From: JAHCIE01 sp034431435
GTDB taxonomy: Bacteria; Chloroflexota; Anaerolineae; Epilineales; JAHCIE01
Assembly: GCA_034431435.1 (NCBI GenBank)
Contig: DAOUDG010000085.1
Coordinates: 69,517 to 133,516, forward strand
Reading direction: 5' to 3'
DNA: 64,000 nucleotides
Part shown: positions 50,007 to 58,489 of the stretch, in pieces
How positions within the stretch are numbered: position 1 is the first letter of the stretch
Layout of the letters: the number at the start of each line of letters is the position of its first letter
The notes under the pieces: generated by a model
What the model was told of the DNA's origin: nothing
Seen by the model: only the letters and a program-made list of their open reading frames with translations
The model's database searches: none
Program-made: the position numbers and the translations under genes

Positions 50007-50996
50007 CTACTCCAGGCGAATGCGCGGGTCAACCCACGCCAGCGCAATATCGGCCAACAGATTGCCGACCATGAGCAGCACGGCCAGAAAGAGCAGGATC
50101 GTCCCCGCCAGGTACATGTCCTGGCTGGTCAGGGCGCGCACGAACATCGGGCCGATGGTCGGCAGCGACAACACCAGGCCGAGAATGGTTGCCCCGTTGA
50201 TGATGCTTGGCAGCTGCATGCCCATGACGCTAATGAGCGGATTGATGGCCACCTTGACGGCGTACTTGTTGATAACAACGTCTTCCTTCAAGCCTTTGGC
50301 GCGCGCCGTGGTGACGTACTGCTGGCCCAGCACGTCCAGCAGACTGCCGCGCATGATGCGGATGAGCTGGGCCATGCCCGCGACGCTCAGAATCAGCGCC
50401 GGGAAGAACAGGTGGCTGATGAGGTTCAGCACCTTCGGCAAGCCCCACGGCGCTTGCTCCATCTCCGACGACATCAGCCCGCTCACGGACGTGCCGAAGA
50501 CGAAGATGCCGACGAAGATGTATATCAGGCCGAGCAGGAAGTCGGGCACCGACAGGCCCAGGAAGCCGAGAAAGGTCAGGGCGTGGTCGCCGGCCGATCC
50601 CTGTTTCGTGGCCGAGTAGATGCCGATGGGGACGGCGACGACCCACATGATGATCAGCGAGATGCCCGACAGGATGACGGTTAGGGCGAGGCGACCGGCG
50701 ATCAGCTCGCTCACCGGCCGCTTCCACTCGAAGGAATAGCCGAAGTCGCCACGGAAGAAGCCGCTAATCCACTTGAAATACTGGACGTAGATCGGCTCAT
50801 TGAGGCCATACGTCTGGCGCAGGCTCTCCATGGCCGCCTCATCGGCGCCGGAGCCGGAACTGGCGGCCAGCGCCTGGAGCGACGTCATGAAATCGCCCGG
50901 CGGCAGCTGGATGATGACGAAGGTCATGATCGACACGAGTAGCAGGGTCGGGATCATCGCCAGCACGCGGCGCACGACGAAGGTGAGCATGGGCAC
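50007..50996 (-). CDS. ABC transporter permease, OppB/DppB type
   Basis: 329 aa, GGAGG before the ATG. N-terminus LTFVVRRVLAMIPTLLLVSI typical of OppB; GLNEPIYVQYFKWISGFFRG is the family's periplasmic signature; the EAA loop is RIMRGSLLDVLGQQYVTTAR followed by AKGL. Six hydrophobic segments. With the OppC-like subunit it forms the channel. In transcript order it follows the binding-protein gene and a strong hairpin. Confidence 0.95.
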   Translation of the reverse strand: MPMLTFVVRRVLAMIPTLLLVSIMTFVIIQLPPGDFMTSLQALAASSGSGADEAAMESLRQTYGLNEPIYVQYFKWISGFFRGDFGYSFEWKRPVSELIAGRLALTVILSGISLIIMWVVAVPIGIYSATKQGSAGDHALTFLGFLGLSVPDFLLGLIYIFVGIFVFGTSVSGLMSSEMEQAPWGLPKVLNLISHLFFPALILSVAGMAQLIRIMRGSLLDVLGQQYVTTARAKGLKEDVVINKYAVKVAINPLISVMGMQLPSIINGATILGLVLSLPTIGPMFVRALTSQDMYLAGTILLFLAVLLMVGNLLADIALAWVDPRIRLE

Positions 50997-51011
50997 GTCC
51001 TCCGCTTGTGG

Positions 51012-51052
51012 GTCTGATGGAGAGGCAGGGCCGCCCTACCTCTCCATCAGAC
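51012..51052. terminator. intercistronic hairpin after the binding-protein gene
   Basis: Arms 51012-51030 and 51034-51052 pair at 18 of 19 positions with loop CCG, 12 nt after the stop of the binding-protein gene and before the permease gene. Such hairpins commonly let binding-protein mRNA accumulate above permease mRNA in importer operons. Confidence 0.75.
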
Positions 51053-51064
51053 GCTTGCGACTCG

Positions 51065-53107
51065 CTACTTCTTGAAGAAGAAGTGGCTCGCGTCCAGATT
51101 ACCTGGCGAGAAGATGATCCAGTCCTGGGTGTACTTCTCGGGCACGTTGCGGAAGTTGTTCTTGACGATCAGAGGCGCGGGGATGCCGCCGACCGTGCTG
51201 ATGGTCCAGGCTTCCTCGGTTGCCATTTTCACGATCTGCTTGCCGATCTCGGTCTGCTTGGCGGGGTCGGTGGCTGCCTTGTACTGCTCGTACAGCTGCT
51301 GCGCCTCGGCCATCTTGCCAATCGGCTTCTCGCCCTTGGCGCCGTTGGTCTTGTAATACGTGCCAAAGGCGGGCGCCATCCACGAGCGCTCATCGAAGGG
51401 GAAGAGGTAGATGGGATCGACGAATGGCTCCAGGCCGCGGTCGGTACTCCACACCGAGATCTGGGTCTCGTTGCCCGTGGCGCGCGGCCAGAACAGGTCG
51501 CGGGACATGGTCTTGAGGGCCGTCTTGACGCCCAGGGCGTTCCAGTCGGCGACGATGAGCTGCAAGGCGTCCACCTCGGCGCCTGTGCGCTCCGTCTCGA
51601 TGGTGATCTCCAACGGCTTGCCGTCGGGGCGCAAGCGCACGCCATCCGGCCCCTTCTTCAGGCCCGCCGCGTCGAGTAGTTCGTTAGCCTTTGCGGGGTC
51701 GTACTCAGTATACAGCTTGGCTACATCTTCCTGATAGTAGGGTGAGGCAGGCACGACCATCGTCGACTGGGGTGTGCCCTGGTCCAGGTAGGCGACACTG
51801 TTGATCTTCTTGCGGTCGATGCCGTAGGACAGGGCCATGCGGAAGTTCTTGTCCTGGAAGATCTTGCGCAGGACTTCATCGCCTGCGTAGCTCTGGTTGG
51901 GCCACAGGGCGAGGGCGGTTCCCTGGGCCGACGGCCAGCGGTAGACGCGGTAGGCGCACTTGTCCTTGTTCTCAACGAACAGGGGGAACTTGCGCAGATC
52001 CATGCTGCGGAACTGCATGTCGATCTCGCACGCCAGGGCCTTCGCCGCCACGGCGTCGTTGTTCTCCACCAGGCTCATCTCGACCTGATCGATGTAGGGC
52101 AACTGGTTGCCCTGACTGTCGACCTTCCAGTAGTAGGGGTTGCGGACGGCGATGAGCTTGGGGTCGCCAGGCTTGTACTGGGACACCATCCACGGACTCA
52201 TCACGGGCCGCTCAGGGTTGAGGTCGTCGGCCTTCTCGTTGAAGAGCTTGTAGGTGGCGTCCTTGTTGTATTTGGGATGGAACTGCTTGAGGTAGTGGGC
52301 GGGCGCGAAGAAGCCGAAGCGCTCGAAGTTCAGCGGCCACTGGTTGCCGTGGAAGGCCAACATCTTGAGGATGAGACCATTGGGCGCGTCGAACTTGAGC
52401 TTGACGGTGTAGTCGTCGATCTTCTCCACGGTCATCGGCTTGCCGTTGACGATCCACTCGCCGTGGGGCGCCGCGGTCAGGTCCTTGTTCTGCTCGATGT
52501 CGTTCCACCAGAACAGGATGTCGTCCACCGTCCACGGCTGCCCGTCGGACCACTTCAGCCCCTTGCGGAAGTAGAGGGTGAGGTCCTTGCCGTCGGGCGA
52601 GAACTCCCACTTGTAGGCCAGGCCGGGCTGGACGGGGTCCTTGGGGTCGCGCGGCCAGCGCAGGGCCGCTTCGTAGTTGATGCGGCCATACGCATGGAAG
52701 TCGGCCGGGCCTTTCCACGCCCTGCGCCACGTCCCACCGTACTGGCCCGCTTCCTCGATGGGCTGTATGACCAGGGGTTGCGACGAGACTCGGTCGGCGA
52801 CGGCGGGCAGCTTACCGTCCTTGACGGCTTGCGCCAGGGTGGGCGGGTCCTTGAACTGGCCGGCCGCGGGCGGTTGGGCCGCCGCAGGTGGTTGGGCCGC
52901 CGGCGGTGGGGCGGGGGGCTGCGCCTGGGCGGCCGGCTGCTGAGGCTGAGCGGCGGGCGGCTGCACCTGAGCGGCGGGCGGTTGCGCCTGGGCGGCGGGT
53001 TGGGTTGGCGCAGCGGGCGCGGTCGAGCACGCCGCCAGAACGACGGCTGTGACGACCAGGAGAGCCAGCAGCGCCCACAGGGCTTTGGTGGGGTAACGAG
53101 CGGTCAT
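51065..53107 (-). CDS. family 5 solute-binding lipoprotein (oligosaccharide/oligopeptide importer)
   Basis: 680 aa from the ATG at 53107, with AGGAGG upstream; the frame to 53218 lacks a site. The lipobox VVLAAC places the lipid-modified Cys at residue 27. A linker of about 75 residues made of Pro, Ala and Gln repeats (AAQAQPP, AAQPQQP) tethers the domain. The SBP_bac_5 fold has LTLYFRKGLKWSDGQPWTVD, DDYTVKLKFDAPNG, FRMALSYGIDRKKIN and LLDAAGLKKGPDGVRLRPDG. Family members bind peptides or, in many thermophiles, oligosaccharides. The operon context (oligogalacturonate lyase, uronate oxidation) argues for a uronide ligand. A 151-bp gap separates it from the lyase gene upstream. Confidence 0.93.
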   Translation of the reverse strand: MTARYPTKALWALLALLVVTAVVLAACSTAPAAPTQPAAQAQPPAAQVQPPAAQPQQPAAQAQPPAPPPAAQPPAAAQPPAAGQFKDPPTLAQAVKDGKLPAVADRVSSQPLVIQPIEEAGQYGGTWRRAWKGPADFHAYGRINYEAALRWPRDPKDPVQPGLAYKWEFSPDGKDLTLYFRKGLKWSDGQPWTVDDILFWWNDIEQNKDLTAAPHGEWIVNGKPMTVEKIDDYTVKLKFDAPNGLILKMLAFHGNQWPLNFERFGFFAPAHYLKQFHPKYNKDATYKLFNEKADDLNPERPVMSPWMVSQYKPGDPKLIAVRNPYYWKVDSQGNQLPYIDQVEMSLVENNDAVAAKALACEIDMQFRSMDLRKFPLFVENKDKCAYRVYRWPSAQGTALALWPNQSYAGDEVLRKIFQDKNFRMALSYGIDRKKINSVAYLDQGTPQSTMVVPASPYYQEDVAKLYTEYDPAKANELLDAAGLKKGPDGVRLRPDGKPLEITIETERTGAEVDALQLIVADWNALGVKTALKTMSRDLFWPRATGNETQISVWSTDRGLEPFVDPIYLFPFDERSWMAPAFGTYYKTNGAKGEKPIGKMAEAQQLYEQYKAATDPAKQTEIGKQIVKMATEEAWTISTVGGIPAPLIVKNNFRNVPEKYTQDWIIFSPGNLDASHFFFKK

Positions 53108-53258
53108 GTTCACTCCTCCTGTGGCGACCATCATTGGGAACCACGATTTCCGGACGGCGTTGTGCGGGACACATGGGCAGCGAACCAAGCCGGGCGGGCG
53201 TTGGACGACGGCGTCCATCCTGACCTACCACGGCGCCATGACCAGGCGCGGGCGGGAA

Positions 53259-54470
53259 CTACATCGTGTCCATATCGAGCAGGTACAGGTTGATTTGCCC
53301 CCCCTTGTCTGAGGCATACAGGATGCGCCGCCCGTCCCAACTCCACGTCGGGTGGCAGTGGCTGCTCTGTGTATGCCAGGATGTTCCGTGGCGGCATAGG
53401 TTCTGAGGCGTGGGCGTGTCGGTGCCGATGTCGATCAGCACCAGATCGTCCACATCGTCGCCGACCAGCAGGCTGTTGTCGGGGTTGGCGTGGTAGTGAT
53501 TGCAGTAGTAGGGCATGCCGATGCGGCGCACGATGCGCCCCCAGCGATCCATCAGCCCGACGTAGGGTTCGAACTCGTTCTCGTTGACGGCCACCTCGGT
53601 CACGACAGCCTGGGTGCGGTCCGATGTGATGGTGCCATCATGGTTGGGGCCACGGTTGTCGAAGAAGACATAACCGTCCTGGGTCCAGAACTCGTGACCG
53701 ATGGAGTCTTTCTCCTCCTGGCGGAATAGGGGCCACACGTGGCGCGCCGCCAGGTCGATACCCCACATGCGCTGCGTGACCAGGTTCCACGGCCCCTCGT
53801 GGCAATACATGCCGATGGTGGGGTCGTCGGGGCTGAATTGGAAGTGGCCCACCTGATGGGTATCGCATATGGTGTCGTACCAGCCGGAGCCGTCCAGGTT
53901 GGCGACGGTGATGCGTCCATCCTTGACCAGGTAGTAACGCTCCTTGAACCCGGCGTAGTTGGGGCCGTGGTAGTAGCGTGCGCCAGCGGCCGGATCCGTG
54001 CCGTGGCGTATGCTCAGGTCCTCGTTGCGGGTGAAGCCGACACTGCGGCGGTTGGGACTGATGGACGGGCTGCCGATGTCGTAGGGTCCGCTTTCCTCGT
54101 AGACCACGCTAATCTCACCAGTCTGGGTATCCAACAGCTTCAGCGTGCGGTCAGTGATGTAGACGACGAGGCGGCCATCGGGTGTCTTCGTCACCTTTGT
54201 CACGGGTGACGCCTCATCGGTCAGCTGGGTAATGACACCACTGGCAAGGTCGAGGCGAAAGACGTTGTAGTGAGGGTCCTGGTGGGGCGCGCGGCGCTCG
54301 CCCGACGCTCGGTCGGACGAAAAGATGATGCTTGCGCCGTCTCGGTCGAAGGCATTTTCGGTAAAGTAAAGGTGGTAGTTGTTGCCGAATTGCGTGAGCT
54401 GGCGGACCGTGCGGCCGGTCAGCGCATCCTTGAAGGTACGTCCCTCGGCAGGCCAGGTCTGGCCAATCAT
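53259..54470 (-). CDS. oligogalacturonate lyase-like protein (PL22)
   Basis: 403 aa, AGGAG before the ATG, no signal peptide, so cytosolic. Beta-propeller pattern: FKDALTGRTVRQLTQFGNNY, HQDPHYNVFRLDLASGVITQ, and blades ending in FSPDD and WSWDGRRILYASD. Near the C-terminus Q368, H371 and H373 in TQSSHCHPTWSWDG form the Q-x2-H-x-H manganese site of PL22 lyases; further histidines are in CNHYHANPD and IGHEFW. Reaction in the family: cleavage of short oligogalacturonides to unsaturated uronate products. It starts 9 nt after the lacI stop. A non-enzymatic TolB-like propeller is less likely because the metal site is present. Confidence 0.88.
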   Translation of the reverse strand: MIGQTWPAEGRTFKDALTGRTVRQLTQFGNNYHLYFTENAFDRDGASIIFSSDRASGERRAPHQDPHYNVFRLDLASGVITQLTDEASPVTKVTKTPDGRLVVYITDRTLKLLDTQTGEISVVYEESGPYDIGSPSISPNRRSVGFTRNEDLSIRHGTDPAAGARYYHGPNYAGFKERYYLVKDGRITVANLDGSGWYDTICDTHQVGHFQFSPDDPTIGMYCHEGPWNLVTQRMWGIDLAARHVWPLFRQEEKDSIGHEFWTQDGYVFFDNRGPNHDGTITSDRTQAVVTEVAVNENEFEPYVGLMDRWGRIVRRIGMPYYCNHYHANPDNSLLVGDDVDDLVLIDIGTDTPTPQNLCRHGTSWHTQSSHCHPTWSWDGRRILYASDKGGQINLYLLDMDTM

Positions 54471-54479
54471 GACACGCTC

Positions 54480-55520
54480 CTAGATCACCGCATCAAGGCC
54501 GCCGTGCGGCGCGGGGGCGGTGGACTCGCGAACGATCAGGGGACTCTCGACCAGGGTGTAACCATTGCCGGGCAAGGCCTGGCCCTGGAGCATGAGTCGC
54601 ATCATCTGCATAGCCAGGGTTCCCAGGTGCTGCTTGGGGATGGCAACTGTGGTCAGGGGTGGGTTGGAATGGGCGGCCATCGCAATGTTGTCGAAGCCCA
54701 CCACCGAGATGTCTTCCGGCACGCGCAGGCCGTGGACGCGAATCGCGTGCAACGCGCCCAGGGCGATCACGTCGTTGTAGGCGACGACACCGGTGGGCCG
54801 GTCACTCGGATTGGATAGCAGCGCGCTCATAGCCTGGAAGCCGCCATCCACATTGGGAAAGCTCGATGGCCGCCAGTCGGGGCGAAGGCTCAAGCCCGCC
54901 TCGGCCAGGGCGCGCTCGATACCGCGTTGGCGGCGCAGCGCGGCCTCCTGCGGGGCGGGGCCGGCCAGATAGGCAATCCGGGTATGATTCAGATTGATGA
55001 GATGTTGGGTCGCGCGGAGCATGGCCGCCTCGGCGTCAAACAGGATGCAGGCGACGCCAGGATGCTCGACGCGGCGGCCGATGACGGCGAGGGGTAGTCG
55101 ATGGCGAACGTGCAGGCCGACCAGGGCATCGGCGGCTAGGCGGGAGGCGCAGACGATGACGCCATCGATGGGGCGCTCCCCCAACGTGCGCAGAATATGC
55201 TGCTCGTATTGGGGGTCTTCGACGGTGTCGTATAGCAGGAGCGTGGCATCGTCGCTACGGGCCTCGTCCTCGATGCCGCGCACGATTTCGGGAAAAAAGG
55301 GATTCAGCAGGTCGGTGATGACGACGGCCAGGGTGGGCGAGGCGGGAGCCGCCGGTTGGGCGAAAATCGGCTCATAGCCGAGAGCCACCATCGCCTCGCG
55401 CACGCGGCTCTGGGTCTTCTGGCTGACCTGGCCGGTGTGGTTGACGACACGGGAGACCGTCGCCGGCGACACGCCAGCGGCGCGAGCAACGTCTAGCAGA
55501 CTGGGCCGCGATGCCTGCAC
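54480..55520 (-). CDS. LacI-family transcriptional regulator of the polyuronide operon
   Basis: 346 aa from the GTG at 55520, supported by GGAGGAA 6 nt upstream. The ATG at 55565 lies inside the promoter spacer and cannot be used from that promoter. HTH: SLLDVARAAGVSPATVSRVV with a hinge helix SRVREAMVALGYEP; the sugar-binding core has VVITDLLNPFFPEIVRGIED, GVVAYNDVIALGALHAIR and VPEDISVVGFDNIAMA. It is the first gene of the minus-strand operon. A palindrome in its own promoter suggests autorepression released by a uronate-derived inducer. Confidence 0.94.
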   Translation of the reverse strand: MQASRPSLLDVARAAGVSPATVSRVVNHTGQVSQKTQSRVREAMVALGYEPIFAQPAAPASPTLAVVITDLLNPFFPEIVRGIEDEARSDDATLLLYDTVEDPQYEQHILRTLGERPIDGVIVCASRLAADALVGLHVRHRLPLAVIGRRVEHPGVACILFDAEAAMLRATQHLINLNHTRIAYLAGPAPQEAALRRQRGIERALAEAGLSLRPDWRPSSFPNVDGGFQAMSALLSNPSDRPTGVVAYNDVIALGALHAIRVHGLRVPEDISVVGFDNIAMAAHSNPPLTTVAIPKQHLGTLAMQMMRLMLQGQALPGNGYTLVESPLIVRESTAPAPHGGLDAVI

Positions 55521-55553
55521 TGAGGGTTCCTCCGCTAAGAAGTCTGCATTAGC

Positions 55554-55581
55554 AGTGTACCACATTGCTGCAATGTGTCAA
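55554..55581 (-). promoter_or_regulatory. lacI-operon promoter with LacI-type operator in the spacer
   Basis: On the minus strand a perfect -35 TTGACA (55576-55581), 16-bp spacer, TACACT (55554-55559). The spacer and part of the -35 are covered by a perfect 17-bp palindrome CACATTGC-T-GCAATGTG (55561-55577, plus-strand reading), the size and symmetry of LacI-family operators. A repressor there would block polymerase. This promoter could drive all nine genes down to 43950. Confidence 0.75.
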
Positions 55582-55659
55582 GCCTTTTCTGTAAAGTCAG
55601 GCCCGAATTTCTGAAAATCGCCCTGTTGTGTTTCATTTCGAGTTCCGGCTGTCTCATGC

Positions 55660-55665
55660 TATCCT
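55660..55665 (+). promoter_or_regulatory. weak candidate -10 of the GH88 gene
   Basis: TATCCT preceded by TGC (extended -10 form), 20 bp before the ATG at 55685. The -35 region is poor. The LacI operator is about 90 bp upstream of it, so direct repression of this promoter is uncertain. Confidence 0.25.
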
Positions 55666-55684
55666 CAGCGCGGAGGAGTCGACC

Positions 55685-56812
55685 ATGCCCTTCGCACCCG
55701 CCTTTGTCACCGAAGCCCTCAACTATAGCCTGGGTCGTACCCGCGACAACCTGGCCCGACTGACCAGCTTCCCCGAGCTGACCGACGGCGGCGTGTGGCG
55801 GACGGTCGACAACGGTGGCTGGGTCGGCGGGCATTGGGTAGGCCTGCTCTGGCTGGCTTACGCCCAAACCGGCGACGCCGTGCTGGATAAAGCAGCCCGC
55901 GCCTGGGCGGCGCGACTGGCTCCGCGCCAGACGGACACCACCACTCACGACCTGGGCTTCCTGTTCGAGCTGTCCCATCTGTTGGGGGCGCACCTGACCG
56001 GCGATGACAGCCTCTCTGCCCCGGCCCTCGTCGCGGCCCGGACCCTCACCCGCCGCTACAACCCGCGCGGGCGCTACTTCCAGGCCTGGGGGCCGTTGGA
56101 CGGCACGCGGGCGCAGCGCGGTCGGGCTATCATCGACACCATGATGAACCTCGACCTGCTGTTCTGGGCGAGCCGCGCCACGGGCGACCCGTACTATGCT
56201 GCCCTGGCCGCCGCCCACGCCGATACGGCCCGCGAGCATCACGTGCGCCCCGATGGCTCCACGTCCCACGTCATCGATTTCGATCCGGATAGTGGCCTGT
56301 TCCTCAAGCAGGATACCCACCAGGGGCTGAGCGCGACATCGTGCTGGAGTCGGGGCCAGGCCTGGGCAGTGTATGGCTTTGGCGAATGCTACCGCGCGAC
56401 GGGGCGTGGGGAAGACCTGGCTACGGCGGGCGCACTGGCTGAGTACTGCCTGGCGCGACTACCCGCTGACCTGGTCCCCTACTGGGACTACGCCAGCCCC
56501 CTCATCCCCGACGACGTGCGGGATTCGTCCGCGGCGGCCGTCCTGGCCTCGGCGCTGCTGGAACTGGCGCGGCTGGCGCCGGACGCGAAGGCGGCCGCGC
56601 GCTGGCGCGAGACGGCCCTGGCAATGCTAGAGTCGCTGTGGCAGGGGTACTCGACGCGGGGGGCAGTGGAGCCGTCCATCTTGCGCCACGGCACGCGCTC
56701 CAAGCCCCACGACCTGCAAGAGCACGGTCTCATCTACGGTGATTACTACTTTGTGGAGGCGCTGTTGCGCGCCGCCCCTGACGCCTGTGTCGTGGCCGCC
56801 GTTGGGCTGTAG
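55685..56812 (+). CDS. GH88 unsaturated uronyl hydrolase
   Basis: 375 aa from the ATG at 55685 with GGAGG upstream; the frame to 55628 has no site. Alpha/alpha-barrel pattern with NGGWVGGHWVGLLWLAYAQT, HDLGFLFELSH (D89) and RGRAIIDTMMNLDLLFWAS (D151): these two Asp correspond to the catalytic pair of unsaturated glucuronyl hydrolases. TSCWSRGQAWAVYGFGE, YWDYASP and DSSAAAVLASALLEL complete the family. It hydrates the double bond of the non-reducing unsaturated uronate left by lyases and frees it from the rest of the chain. No signal peptide, so it acts on imported oligomers. It is divergent from the LacI operon and functionally part of it. Confidence 0.93.
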   Translation: MPFAPAFVTEALNYSLGRTRDNLARLTSFPELTDGGVWRTVDNGGWVGGHWVGLLWLAYAQTGDAVLDKAARAWAARLAPRQTDTTTHDLGFLFELSHLLGAHLTGDDSLSAPALVAARTLTRRYNPRGRYFQAWGPLDGTRAQRGRAIIDTMMNLDLLFWASRATGDPYYAALAAAHADTAREHHVRPDGSTSHVIDFDPDSGLFLKQDTHQGLSATSCWSRGQAWAVYGFGECYRATGRGEDLATAGALAEYCLARLPADLVPYWDYASPLIPDDVRDSSAAAVLASALLELARLAPDAKAAARWRETALAMLESLWQGYSTRGAVEPSILRHGTRSKPHDLQEHGLIYGDYYFVEALLRAAPDACVVAAVGL

Positions 56813-56869
56813 TCGCCGGCAGGGTGTCATCGCCGCTTGTTCGTAAGGTTCGTAACTACAGGGGGGAGC

Positions 56870-57235
56870 ATGTCAACTCACAAGCGCCAGTCCAACCTGT
56901 TCCTCGAGTCCACGGCGGCCGTGATAGCCGCGCTGGCGGGGTTGTTGCTGATCCTCGTGCTGCGCCTGGCGCTGGGGTGGCCGTGGTATTGGGCGTGGCT
57001 GGTGGGTCTGGGAACGGCCACCTTTGGGCTGTTCGGCTGGGACAAAATGCGCGCCCAGGCAGGGCAATGGCGGGTGCCGGAACTCGTGCTGCTCGGCTTC
57101 ATGGTCGCTGGCGGCTGCTTTGGCGGTGCGCTGGGGATGTTCGTCTTCAGGCACAAGACGCGCCATACCCGATTCCTCGTTACGGCCGTCATCGCTGGCG
57201 TGGCGTGGGCCGCATTGGGCTTCCTTCTCGGCTAA
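56870..57235 (+). CDS. DUF1294 small membrane protein
   Basis: 121 aa from the ATG at 56870 (GGGGGAG upstream). Four hydrophobic segments; FGLFGWDKMRAQAGQWRVPE, with the conserved DK...A....RVPE pattern, and FRHKTRH are the DUF1294 signatures. The family is of unknown function. It ends 13 nt before the beta-lactamase-like gene and may share a transcript with it. There is no evident link to uronate metabolism. Confidence 0.85.
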   Translation: MSTHKRQSNLFLESTAAVIAALAGLLLILVLRLALGWPWYWAWLVGLGTATFGLFGWDKMRAQAGQWRVPELVLLGFMVAGGCFGGALGMFVFRHKTRHTRFLVTAVIAGVAWAALGFLLG

Positions 57236-57248
57236 GTACAGGGGGCAC

Positions 57249-58328
57249 ATGAGCGACCTGACAAGCCCGTCCATCCGTCGCGTTGTGGACGAAACGATGG
57301 CGCGCTACCGCGTGCCTGGCCTGGCGTTGGCCGTCGTGCGTGGCGGCGGGCCGGCCGAGACGCTGCTGGTGGGGCACGATGCCGACGGGGCGACCATCAC
57401 ACGCGACAGTCTCTTTCCCGTCGCGTCCATCACCAAGCTGGCAACGGCGCTGGCCGTCCTGCGCCTCAAGGATCAGGGCGCGCTCATGCTCGACGCGCCT
57501 CTGTCACGCTACCTGCCCGACGCGGAGGCGGCGCAGGACGGCGTGACGCTGCGCGCCCTCTTGTGCCATACCGCCGGGCTGCCGGTCGATCTTGCGCCCC
57601 ACGCGGCTCCCTACGCGCCGGGCCTCGACTGGCCGACGCTGGCACGGGTTTGCCTGGCGACCCCGCTGAGCGAGATGCCGGGCACGGTGGTTGTTTACAG
57701 CAATGTGGGCTATGGCCTGCTGGCCCTCGCGGTGGAGCGGGAGACGGGGCTGCCCTTCCCAACCGCCCTACGCCAGCTGGTGCTCGATCCGCTGGGGATT
57801 GAGGCCTATCTCGGTGACGAGCCGCCCCGCCCGTCAGCGCGCGTCGCCGATGTGCGCGGTCGCCATCGTGGCACAGAGCGTGAGCCGTTCAACTCCTGGT
57901 TCTGGCGCTCGCTGGCGCTGCCCTGGGCGGGCCTGGTCACGACGGTGGACGGCGCGCTAGCCGTGTTGCTCGCCTTCCAGGGCACGCCGGGCGGTTTCCT
58001 GGCTGCGGCGACCCGCGCGGATGCGGTGCGCAATCAGGTCGGCGATCTGCGTGGCGAGTCGGGCGTGCTGAGCTGGGAGTGGAGTCCGTGGGGCCTGGGG
58101 CCAGAGCTGCGCGACGCCAAGACCCCCCACTGGGCCCCCAGCGAGGCCGGGCCTGAGTCCTATGGACACGCCGGGGCATCGGGGTGTGTCGTCTGGGCGT
58201 CGCCTGACCACGATGTCGTGTACGCTTTTCTGGGCGCGCGGGTGGCCGATGGCGGCTGGATGGTACGGGGCGGACCCGCCATCGGGGCAGCTATCATCAC
58301 CGCTGGGTCGGCCGGAAGCGCGGCATGA
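57249..58328 (+). CDS. serine beta-lactamase/penicillin-binding-protein-like hydrolase (class C fold)
   Basis: 359 aa from the ATG at 57249 (AGGGGG upstream); longer frames run through the DUF1294 gene in another phase. S-x-x-K is VASITKLA and Y-x-N is VVYSNVGYGLLALA, the two catalytic motifs of the family; HAGASG near the C-terminus stands where the third motif (HxG or KTG) is expected. No signal peptide is visible, so it is probably a cytosolic esterase or peptidase rather than a beta-lactamase. Substrate unknown. Confidence 0.88.
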   Translation: MSDLTSPSIRRVVDETMARYRVPGLALAVVRGGGPAETLLVGHDADGATITRDSLFPVASITKLATALAVLRLKDQGALMLDAPLSRYLPDAEAAQDGVTLRALLCHTAGLPVDLAPHAAPYAPGLDWPTLARVCLATPLSEMPGTVVVYSNVGYGLLALAVERETGLPFPTALRQLVLDPLGIEAYLGDEPPRPSARVADVRGRHRGTEREPFNSWFWRSLALPWAGLVTTVDGALAVLLAFQGTPGGFLAAATRADAVRNQVGDLRGESGVLSWEWSPWGLGPELRDAKTPHWAPSEAGPESYGHAGASGCVVWASPDHDVVYAFLGARVADGGWMVRGGPAIGAAIITAGSAGSAA

Positions 58329-58329
58329 T

Positions 58330-58358
58330 TTGACCCCGACTCCCGGCGAGGCTATAAT
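58330..58358 (+). promoter_or_regulatory. secDF promoter
   Basis: TTGACC (58330-58335), 17-bp spacer, perfect TATAAT (58353-58358), directly after the stop of the hydrolase gene. The transcript leader to the secD ATG would be about 125 nt. Confidence 0.8.
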
Positions 58359-58397
58359 TCGCTGACTTTGGGTTGTGGTGGAACCTTTCGCACGCGC

Positions 58398-58444
58398 CGC
58401 CGCCATCCGCGAACCGGGCCTGACCCGGTGTGTCTGTGGCGGCG
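58398..58444 (+). promoter_or_regulatory. structured leader upstream of secD
   Basis: The leader can fold with an 8-bp outer stem CGCCGCCA/TGGCGGCG (58398-58405 and 58437-58444) around a 6-bp inner hairpin ACCGGG/CCCGGT (58413-58418 and 58424-58429). No riboswitch class is recognised. A GTG at 58430 in frame with secD lies within it. It could be a regulatory structure or chance in GC-rich DNA. Confidence 0.35.
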
Positions 58445-58489
58445 TTCGTGTGTATGTACCTCGGACCCGTCAGGAGGAGTAGCCCCGCA

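Noticed and set aside
48951..50684. A 577-codon plus-strand frame antisense to the OppB/OppC genes
   Set aside because: Composed mostly of Gln, Asp, His and Arg as expected for the antisense of membrane-helix codons; the minus-strand permeases carry all family signatures.
52870..53030. Tandem repeat array in the binding-protein gene suggesting CRISPR or minisatellite
   Set aside because: The repeats are irregular codons for Pro, Ala and Gln in the lipoprotein linker, in frame and without conserved spacers.
55521..55565. Upstream ATG start for the LacI regulator
   Set aside because: It falls between the -35 and -10 boxes, so it would not be in the mRNA; the GTG at 55520 has a Shine-Dalgarno site and gives a normal LacI N-terminus.
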